Part shown: positions 58,084 through 64,000 of the stretch, in pieces
Layout: each line of letters starts with the position of its first letter
Numbering within the stretch: the first letter of the stretch is position 1
Assembly: GCA_023150945.1 (NCBI GenBank)
Contig: JAKLJX010000011.1
Span: 1 to 64,000 of the forward strand
Length of the DNA: 64,000 bases
Direction of reading: 5' to 3'
Source of the DNA: a bacterium
Lineage (GTDB): Bacteria; Zhuqueibacterota; Zhuqueibacteria; Zhuqueibacterales; Zhuqueibacteraceae
The notes under the pieces: model-generated
Databases searched by the model: none
What the model was told of the DNA's origin: nothing
What the model saw: the letters and a program-made list of their open reading frames with translations, nothing else
Made by a program: the position numbers and the translations under genes

Positions 58084-60372
58084 CTAAAACTCATAGCTCA
58101 GGCCGGCAATCCAATGGCGGCCCGGCATGCGATAGCGCGCGAGTTCTTCAAATTGCGAATTCAACAGATTGTTGCAGCTCAGCGAAACCGCGGCGCCTTT
58201 CATCAGTCCCGCCACCAGCTTGGTGTTCAACAGCCAGTAGGCCTTAGGCTCGTCGTTGGGATAGAGAAAAACCTCTTCGACCCGGCCGTTGTAGCGGCCG
58301 TCGAGATTGAGCTCGTACTTCTTCCAACTGAACGTGCCGCCGAAATTGAGCGCGTGGCGCACACGATAGGCCAGCAAGTCATCGCTGCGGTCCGCGGAAC
58401 GGTCCACCGCATCGAGATAGGTGTAGCCGGCGCGCAGCCGCAGCCGGCGCTGCAGATAGAAATTTGCGCCCACTTCCACGCCCTGCATCAGCGCGCGGTT
58501 CAAATTGCGCACTTGGAACATCGGCTCGAACTGGCCGGGCTGCTGCGGCAGCGACACCCAGTAGATCATGTCGCGATAGCGGTAGTGAAACAGGGCGAGA
58601 TCGACATCCAGCCAGGTGCCGAACTGGCTGCGGCCGCCGACTTCGAAGGAATTCACGCGCTCGGCCTGCAGATTGGGGTTGGGCACGAACGAGGTGCCGC
58701 CGCTGATTTCCTTGCGGAAGAAACGCTCGGCAATCGAAGGCGCGCGAAACGCCTGGCCCGCGAGGCCGCGCAGCGAGGTGTGCTCGGTGAGATGATATAC
58801 CAAGCCGATCTTCGGACTCACCTGGTTTTGGCGCTTGCCGCCCACCAGAATGTTGTAATCCAGCCGCGCGCCGGTGGTGAGCGTCAGGCGCGGGGTCACG
58901 CGCACCTCATCCTGGGCATACACCGCGAAGTTATTGACCTGCTGGTCGCCGTACATGATGCTGTCCGGCGAGCTGACCACGTGATCGATTTGAGCATCCA
59001 GGCCGAGAATGAGATCATGGCTCTCGCTCACCTGCCAATCTACCTGGGTAAGGTTGCCGAACTTGTCGGCGTCCACGATGGTGTGCAAACCGTAAGGCTC
59101 GTTGCGGGGAATCTGCTGGAACGGGTCATTTTCATTGAAGTAGCTGCGCGCCGCGTTGCGATAGAAATAGAACCGTGAGCCGTATTTCACCCGGGCACTG
59201 GGCACTGCCCAATAGTAAAAGTCGGCGTTGAGCGCGCGTTTGACCTGCCGGTTATCCTGAAAGTGCGGCGCCACGCGGAACGGCTGCAGATTGCTCAGCC
59301 AGGTGTGGGGATAATCGTTTTTGGAAAGCGTGCCGCCCATGCTCACTTCGAAGTTGCGGTTCTGCCGGAAATCCACCAACAGCTTGCTGTAGAGATCATA
59401 GAACTCGTAGGCGCTGCGCTCACGAAAGCCGTCGGATTGTTTGCGGCTGAGATTGAGCAAATAGGATACGCGCTTGTAGCGGCCGCTGTGATTGAAAGCC
59501 AGCGCGCTGAGCGTGCCGGGCGTGTCCGTGTGGCGCAGCCCCGCCGGCGGCAATTCATAAAAGCCGTAGCTCGCCTCCACGTGCGTCTTGCGGGCGTAGT
59601 TGGGCCGGCGCGTGATCACGTTGACCACGCCGCCCATGGCCGTGCTGCCGTAGAGCGAAGAAAACGCGCCTTTCACGATCTCGATGCGGTCGACGAAATT
59701 CAACGGCACCAGACTCCACAACGCGCCGCCGGAATCCGAAGTCAGCGCCGGCCGGCCGTCGATCAACAACAACACGCGGTTGCCCACCCCGCCGCCGGCC
59801 ACGTCCGAGGAGCCGCGAATCGAAACCGACTGCACGGTGGTGCCGGCCGAGCGAAACACCGAGATGCCCTGCGTCGAGGCCAGGGCCTGATCGAAGGTGG
59901 TCACATTGCGCTGGCGAATCTGCAGCGCATCCAGCGTGGCCACGCTCGCGGGCGCCATGTGCGCGGTCTGCTCCTTGCGCGCCGCGGTCACGGTGATTTC
60001 ATCACCCTGGAGATAGCTTTCCCGCAGATAAAACTCGCGCGCGAGCCGCTGCCCCGCCGCCAGCACGAGATTCGGCACCGCCAGAGCCTCATAGCCCAGG
60101 CGGGACAAGATCAGCCGGTACTCGCCCTCGGGCACGCCCGAGATGACAAAGCTGCCGTCGGTGCCGGTGGCGGTGCCCAGCGAGGTTCCTTCCACCACCA
60201 CATTCACCCACGCCAGCGGCACTTGCTTTTCGGCATCGAGCACGCGGCCGTGAATTTCTCCGGCCCGCGCTGCGGTGCCGTTGCCCGCGGGTTGCGCCCA
60301 CGCGCCGGACAACAGGCTGCTCAGAATGAGAACACCGGCAATCACGCCCGGCTTGATGAAGACTTTTGGCAT
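58084..60372 (-). CDS. TonB-dependent outer-membrane receptor
   Basis: A signal peptide (AGVLILSSLLSGAWAQ) is followed by a carboxypeptidase-regulatory-like domain (GEIHGRVLDAEKQVPLAWVN). Next comes a plug (SVSIRGSSDVAGGGVGNRVL, then DRIEIVKGAFSSLYGSTAMG and GVVNVITRRP) and a beta-barrel that ends with the aromatic GRHWIAGLSYEF. Length (762 residues) and layout fit vitamin B12, siderophore or polymer receptors; the ligand is unknown. A small lipoprotein gene lies upstream on the same strand and could be a surface partner. Confidence 0.9.
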   Translation of the reverse strand: MPKVFIKPGVIAGVLILSSLLSGAWAQPAGNGTAARAGEIHGRVLDAEKQVPLAWVNVVVEGTSLGTATGTDGSFVISGVPEGEYRLILSRLGYEALAVPNLVLAAGQRLAREFYLRESYLQGDEITVTAARKEQTAHMAPASVATLDALQIRQRNVTTFDQALASTQGISVFRSAGTTVQSVSIRGSSDVAGGGVGNRVLLLIDGRPALTSDSGGALWSLVPLNFVDRIEIVKGAFSSLYGSTAMGGVVNVITRRPNYARKTHVEASYGFYELPPAGLRHTDTPGTLSALAFNHSGRYKRVSYLLNLSRKQSDGFRERSAYEFYDLYSKLLVDFRQNRNFEVSMGGTLSKNDYPHTWLSNLQPFRVAPHFQDNRQVKRALNADFYYWAVPSARVKYGSRFYFYRNAARSYFNENDPFQQIPRNEPYGLHTIVDADKFGNLTQVDWQVSESHDLILGLDAQIDHVVSSPDSIMYGDQQVNNFAVYAQDEVRVTPRLTLTTGARLDYNILVGGKRQNQVSPKIGLVYHLTEHTSLRGLAGQAFRAPSIAERFFRKEISGGTSFVPNPNLQAERVNSFEVGGRSQFGTWLDVDLALFHYRYRDMIYWVSLPQQPGQFEPMFQVRNLNRALMQGVEVGANFYLQRRLRLRAGYTYLDAVDRSADRSDDLLAYRVRHALNFGGTFSWKKYELNLDGRYNGRVEEVFLYPNDEPKAYWLLNTKLVAGLMKGAAVSLSCNNLLNSQFEELARYRMPGRHWIAGLSYEF

Positions 60373-60484
60373 GGCAATCACTTTCGTCAGTTGGCCTCGA
60401 CCCTTGCTGCTACTCCTCCGCGTGCCGGCGGCTGCAGCATTCAACCTTGGCGGCTTCCACTGCGCTCAAACTGCTCAGCCGGCC

Positions 60485-60976
60485 TCAGGGCGCGAACGCA
60501 AAATCCGCCTTGAGGTTCAAACCGGTGTGATCCATTTTGGCGTCGGCAATCACGATCGGCGCCGGCGTGGCGTAGGTCGGCCGGCCGGTGCCCGTATCGA
60601 TGGACACGCCGCTGTTGTTGGGATCGTTGATATAGATGCCGAGCACCCGTGCACCCGCGGGGTTGGCGGGATCACGCCAGCCGGCCGTGATCGCTTTGTA
60701 GGTGCCGCGATTCAAACCTTCGATTTTATAGTTGAACGTCGCCGTGCTGGCGATGGGCAGCGTGGCTGCGGAAGGGGGACCCGCCGGCGGCCACGAGGGC
60801 CAAATTGAGATTTGCACTTCGCCGGTGGCCGGCCAGTTTCCCACGAAGGTCACGGTGCCGGAAACCGAACCATATTGTTGCGTGGGAGTGACGGGGTTAT
60901 CATCTCCGCCGCAGGCAACCAGGAAAACGGAAAGGGCCGCGAGCAAGAGAATCGCTAAGAGAAATCTGCGCTGCAT
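60485..60976 (-). CDS. Small lipoprotein with carboxypeptidase-like fold
   Basis: The signal LLLAALSVFLVACGG has a lipobox Cys near residue 22. The mature part (about 140 residues) contains YGSVSGTVTFVGNWPATGEV and TATFNYKIEGLNRGTYKAIT, the pattern of a carboxypeptidase regulatory-like beta-sandwich. It precedes the TonB receptor by about 110 bases and may be cotranscribed with it. No enzymatic motif is visible. Confidence 0.75.
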   Translation of the reverse strand: MQRRFLLAILLLAALSVFLVACGGDDNPVTPTQQYGSVSGTVTFVGNWPATGEVQISIWPSWPPAGPPSAATLPIASTATFNYKIEGLNRGTYKAITAGWRDPANPAGARVLGIYINDPNNSGVSIDTGTGRPTYATPAPIVIADAKMDHTGLNLKADFAFAP

Positions 60977-61629
60977 TGCAAAAACTCCTTGGAGAATGGC
61001 AAGAATCCGAATTGGCTTTGGCTATAGCTCGCCGCTGTTATTTTCAAACCACATGCCAGCCGCAGCCCGCCGGCGAGTCGGGCCGGCTTTCTGCGCCCCA
61101 ACTGTTATGAAATCAAACAATTGCATCCGGAGGCTCCGGCCGGGGCTTGCATCTCTTGGGGAAGCGGCGAATTGTCATTTTTGCAAGAGCGGCTTTTCAA
61201 AATGAAAAGCGGAGTTTCGCTGTGGAAATCCGGAGGGGCAACCGCTGAAAGTTCAATCGCTGCAAAAGGGCAAAGATTTTCAACCAAGTAAAAACGGAGA
61301 AAGCGGAGTTTGTGGTCTTTGCAAAATTCATTTGTTGCAAAAGGAGCAAGAATTCTCTCACCACCAAGGCACCAATACGCCAAGCAAAAAGCTTGGTGCC
61401 TTCGTGTCTTGGGGGTAAGCTGTGGTTTCGGCTCGTTCGGATTGGGTTTGAAGAAGATTTTCCAAACGCCACACTCTCTGCTTGCTCAGTTTTCTCCTGT
61501 TGATCTCTTAGGGTTGCGCCTTGGCGGCGACGGGGAAATTTTCTTGCGAATGTGGTTTGGGAATGTTTTCTTGTGCACAAGAATTCTTGCCATGCTTTTT
61601 CATCGGTATTGGGCGGTGGAGGACTCGAA
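60977..61629. other. Spacer with family B palindrome, no gene
   Basis: No gene is supported in this 650-base spacer. The clearest structure is a palindrome: CCAAGGCACCAATACGCCAAGC (61364-61385) and GCTTGGTGCCTTCGTGTCTTGG (61391-61412), 22-bp imperfect arms around AAAAA. It is a family B copy. Confidence 0.6.
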
Positions 61630-61881
61630 ATGCCGAAAAAACCCCTGTCACTGAATAGCGCAACTCCAGGGAGAGGCCAGAGGAACGATCTATTGAAGCG
61701 AATCACGTTCAACCCCAACATCTTTGGCGGCAAACCCGTCATCCGCGGCATGCGGATTTCGGTCGAAATGATTTTGGATTTGCTGAGCCAGGGTGCGACA
61801 AGCGACGAACTGCTGGAAGATTTTCCGGCATTGGAAAGGGACGACCTCCGCGCCTGTCTGGCCTATGCGAAAATGGCATGA
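61630..61881 (+). CDS. DUF433 antitoxin-like protein
   Basis: The 83-residue protein contains RITFNPNIFGGKPVIRGMRI and LDLLSQGATSDELLEDFPAL, then RDDLRACLAYAKM. This is the DUF433 pattern, whose members are antitoxins paired with DUF5615 PIN-like toxins. The start ATG has GGAGG eight bases upstream. The partner, which should follow at once, survives only as a remnant. Confidence 0.85.
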   Translation: MPKKPLSLNSATPGRGQRNDLLKRITFNPNIFGGKPVIRGMRISVEMILDLLSQGATSDELLEDFPALERDDLRACLAYAKMA

Positions 61882-61900
61882 CGGCAGCCATCGGTGGGGG

Positions 61901-62047
61901 ATGTCATTCTGCAAGAATCTTTTTGAGGTCAACCTCGGCGTAAGCATGGTTCAGGACCTGAGGGCCGCGGGTCATGAGGACAGCGAGTATCAAAAAACTG
62001 CAAATTCCAGAAAAATCTTCTTGAAAATGTGCCCCCGATTTGCATAA
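61901..62047 (+). pseudogene. DUF5615 PIN-like toxin remnant
   Basis: Directly after the antitoxin, a frame reads MSFCKNLFEVNLGVSMVQDL, then RAAGHEDSEYQ, and stops after about 48 codons. DUF5615 proteins open with a DENLGxxxVxxLRxxGHDV-like strand, which matches the VNLGVSMVQDLRAAGHE segment; the acidic active site and the rest of the domain are missing. The pair therefore looks like a decayed toxin-antitoxin module in which the antitoxin is still intact. Confidence 0.6.
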
Positions 62048-62523
62048 TTGCGCCAGTCAAATTGGGGCGGCTGCTCCACGCAACCACCCGGGACGCTGGC
62101 AGAAACGAGGAGTTTGAGCATGAATGCTCCATCGTTGCCTTCGGGAAAAGTCGCTTACTCCCCTTCCAAAAATCACGGCCGTTCCGCGCGCGCAGAGATC
62201 AAAGCCGCTCTCCGCCGGCTCCCCGGCGCGAATTGGATCATATCGCACACTCTTCAGCGCGCAGGCTCGCTGGTGTTGAATTGCCAGCACCTGTACCCAA
62301 CCCATCGGGCTGGAACCGAAAAAACCATAAACGCACGCCGAGTTGCCAAAACACAAAGTTGCAGCAAGTCTTTTCTTTGCGGTTTTACGCCTTTGCGTGA
62401 ATATCTTTGCTTTTGTGCAGTGATTGGACTCTTTTTGACGCCGAGAGCAAGCAACGCTTCAAGACCGTTGAGTTGATCGTGGCGGAAGAGGATTAGCGGG
62501 AGCGGCAACGGCTCAGCAGGCGC
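62048..62523. other. Spacer with family B palindrome, no gene
   Basis: No gene is supported here. The pair ACGCACGCCGAGTTGCCAAA (from about 62331) and GCGGTTTTACGCCTTTGCGT (from about 62379) resembles other family B palindromes. Open frames present are low in family similarity. Confidence 0.5.
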
Positions 62524-62666
62524 CATCAACGCCGGCGTTCAATTGGGAAGAGTGGCTTTTTGAGTTGACGGGCATTGATCCGCGCCTGTGTCCCAAGTGT
62601 GGCAAAGGCCGGATGGTGAGCAGAGAGATTCTGCCGGCGGTCAAAGTTGTACCGAAGACCGGGTAG
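62524..62666 (+). pseudogene. IS91-family transposase C-terminal fragment
   Basis: A frame ending at TAG 62664-62666 encodes TPAFNWEEWLFELTGIDPRL, then CPKCGKGRMVSREILPAV, the C-terminal zinc-ribbon signature of IS91-type rolling-circle transposases (LTGIDPxxCPxCG). The upstream catalytic domain is absent. A short hairpin (GAGTTTGATCCG then CGGATCGAACTC) lies just behind the stop. This is a transposon remnant. Confidence 0.55.
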
Positions 62667-62953
62667 AGTTTGATCCGCTGACGGATCGAACTCATCCTGA
62701 CTCCGTGAGCGGAATAATGTGTGAATCGAAGGCAAAACCTATTTTCAAAAAGCCAAGCGGGGGAAACAGGAGAAGTACGCTCTGTTTTGAAAAAACTGGC
62801 ATTCGCACCGAAAATCAGGTTCACGAATAGGGTCGATTTCATGCTGTGCGAGCGAATCTACGGAATGGCCTGCAAATATCGCCCGAAAAGACTCAGGTGA
62901 ATAGATAAAGGCGCGGATTGAATACCCATATCCGCGTGCCCGGAACCGGCATC

Positions 62954-63077
62954 GTTCAACCCGATTTTATGCGGCATTGAGCCGTGCACGTATTGGGCGC
63001 CGTGGGGCAGGATCAGGTTTGTGATTCTACTGAGCATCTCCCCTGCTCAACGCCGCATAAAATCCTAAGTGTTGGGC
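62954..63077 (+). repeat. attC-like recombination site, left of the cassette
   Basis: A stem of 20 bp with one mismatch, GATTTTATGCGGCATTGAGC (62963-62982) against GCTCAACGCCGCATAAAATC (63045-63064), encloses about 60 bases. GTTCAAC (62954-62960, RYYYAAC form) lies on the left and GTTGGGC (63071-63077, GTTRRRY form) on the right. This is the overall layout of an integron attC site. The spacers between the outer core and the inner stem are unequal (2 and 6 bases), so I hold it less firmly than the right-hand site. Confidence 0.55.
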
Positions 63078-63110
63078 GGCTCAATACGGTCCATGTGGAA
63101 AGGCTTCAAG

Positions 63111-63704
63111 ATGTCAGAAAATTCCTATGATTACTCAACACGCACAGGAGTTCACCCCATTTCGTGGGAGGACTTTCACGGGATCTGTAAAGCCTTTGCT
63201 GTGTCAGTATCACATTTCCAGCCTGAAGTCATTGTGCCGATCGGACGCGGCGGTTATTATCCTGGAACCCTGTTAGCTCATCTACTGCAAATCGAAATTT
63301 ATCCGGTACGTGTTTCACGGCGCATAAATGGCATCGTAAAGTTCAAAGAGCCACAATGGTTCGTGAACCCACCCGCAGAAATTGCTCACCAGCGAGTGGT
63401 TGTTGTAGATGAAATCTGTGACAGTGGTGAAACCATCATCAAGGTTAAGGAAAAGTGTCTAGCGCTGGGAGCTTCCATGGTGAAGAGTGCTGTTCTCTAT
63501 GCTCATACCAAAGCTGTCCATGTGCCAGACTATGTAGGGATTATTACAGACGAACTCTTATTGAATCCTTGGGATCGCGAAGTGTTCCGCAATGGAGGTT
63601 TTCATTTCAATCCTGAATATGTGGAAGCCTTGGGGCATCAAGGCGTAGAAGCGAAAGCTGAGCTCCTTATTCCAGCCAAGGTTTTTCGGCTTGCCAAAGA
63701 ATAA
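63111..63704 (+). CDS. Phosphoribosyltransferase-family protein in a putative integron cassette
   Basis: The 197-residue protein has the type I PRTase fold: VIVPIGRGGYYPGTLLAHLL near the N-terminus and VVVVDEICDSGETIIKVKEK as the PRPP loop. It has no accessory domain and no clear substrate hallmark; purine or pyrimidine PRTases and xanthine-type enzymes share this core. Its stop is two bases before the attC core GCCGCCCAAC. Codon use (many AAA, ATT and TTA) and base composition look more AT-rich than the rest of the window, suggesting transfer. AAGGCTTCAAG precedes the ATG. Confidence 0.8.
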   Translation: MSENSYDYSTRTGVHPISWEDFHGICKAFAVSVSHFQPEVIVPIGRGGYYPGTLLAHLLQIEIYPVRVSRRINGIVKFKEPQWFVNPPAEIAHQRVVVVDEICDSGETIIKVKEKCLALGASMVKSAVLYAHTKAVHVPDYVGIITDELLLNPWDREVFRNGGFHFNPEYVEALGHQGVEAKAELLIPAKVFRLAKE

Positions 63705-63705
63705 A

Positions 63706-63837
63706 GCCGCCCAACACAGCGTGCACCCGACTTGGGGTACGCGGCGCGTTTTTGAGCATTTTTCTGGCTCGGACTGAATCCCGTTTTGAGGGCGAGTCCA
63801 CCCTCCTACCCCAAGCGGGTAACGCCAGCCGTCGTGC
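63706..63837 (+). repeat. attC-like recombination site, right of the cassette
   Basis: The outer core GCCGCCCAAC (63706-63715) is followed after ACA by GCGTGCACCCGACTTGGGGT (from 63719). That arm pairs with TACCCCAAGCGGGTAACGC (63807-63825) with unpaired extra bases in the left arm, as in attC sites. The closing core should read GTTRRRY, but 63831-63837 reads GTCGTGC, so it looks decayed. The inverse of the left-hand GTTGGGCGGC equals the start of this site, as expected for a cassette and its own attC. Confidence 0.65.
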
Positions 63838-63853
63838 ATCTGCCCCGTTTCAT

Positions 63854-63923
63854 GTCATCCTGCCGAGGGCCTTCCTCAGCATGGGCATGGCGGCAATGCT
63901 GAAGAAAATTTCGGCAGAATGAC
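63854..63923. repeat. Dispersed palindrome family C, long hairpin
   Basis: GTCATCCTGCCGAGGGCCTT (from 63854, arm to 63882) pairs with ATGCTGAAGAAAATTTCGGC (from 63896, arm to 63923) as an imperfect arm of about 28 bp. The opening GTCATCC repeats the phrase seen in the two copies near 57.0 kb. It lies just outside the cassette. Nothing else was recognised between here and the window end. Confidence 0.6.
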
Positions 63924-64000
63924 GGCAAAGCATGGGATGTGCTGAGCAGCATAATATCGCAGTACCAGGCGCACTGCTCTTTGAGCACGGAATAGACTTC

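Noticed and set aside
62048-62476. A 142-codon plus frame
   Set aside because: It runs through a dispersed palindrome and an AT-rich spacer, and no protein family is recognisable.
62667-62693. A short hairpin (GAGTTTGATCCG then CGGATCGAACTC) as a terminator
   Set aside because: It follows only a transposase remnant and lacks a T run, so no function is claimed.

Overview
The window looks like a chromosomal piece of a Gram-negative bacterium of the FCB superphylum, most likely a candidate division KSB1 or Calditrichota relative. This is inferred from family content, not from any search. The markers are a GWxTD-domain protein, a PorV-like barrel fused to TPRs, a YPNPFNP-type C-terminal sorting module, an outer-membrane TonB receptor, two-component-propeller sensing, heptose (LPS) genes and DUF5989. 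Coding DNA is GC-rich. The right end, the 45-49 kb spacers and the far left are more AT-rich and full of repeats and gene remnants. No rRNA, tRNA or CRISPR array was found.

Layout. 0-5.4 kb: an IS481-like element has cut a SWIM zinc-finger gene that follows an SNF2 helicase, with a palindromic element between the two; behind them is a small coupled operon ending in a DUF2283 gene. 6-14 kb: an LRR-Roc-COR (Roco) protein, archease, and a run with an isochorismatase-fold hydrolase, a secreted HExxHxxGxxH protease and nicotinate phosphoribosyltransferase. 14-19.4 kb: a Na+/solute symporter behind a possible structured leader, proline dehydrogenase, a 2-hydroxyacid dehydrogenase, a CoA-binding protein, a DUF488 protein and a 7Fe ferredoxin. 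19.6-23.3 kb: a Rieske/cytochrome b operon with a zinc-ribbon membrane protein, then DinB and a BMP-type lipoprotein.

24.3-40.1 kb is one long minus-strand run. In order of transcription it holds a small membrane protein, an adenylate/guanylate cyclase, the PorV-TPR fusion, NusG-II, a Gx transporter, a sirtuin, a TPR lipoprotein, pyrK, pyrD, cdsA, DUF5989, carA and a propeller-SpoIIE phosphatase. It links envelope building, pyrimidine synthesis and cyclic-nucleotide or phosphatase signalling. 40.4-42 kb: split heptose kinase and adenylyltransferase genes. 42.5-51.3 kb: a P-type ATPase, remnants, DUF2938, GWxTD, a MITE-like element, an unknown protein and ThyX. 51.8-61 kb: envelope genes (amidase with sorting tail, TolB-like propeller, M48 protease, a 7-TM protein, a TonB receptor and a small lipoprotein).

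61.6-64 kb is a plastic region: a DUF433 antitoxin with a decayed DUF5615 partner, an IS91 relic, and a phosphoribosyltransferase gene framed by two attC-like hairpins, which reads as an integron-type gene cassette without a visible integrase. Three families of dispersed palindromes recur between genes. The clearest is a hairpin with GAAACAACCC arms in four spacers.
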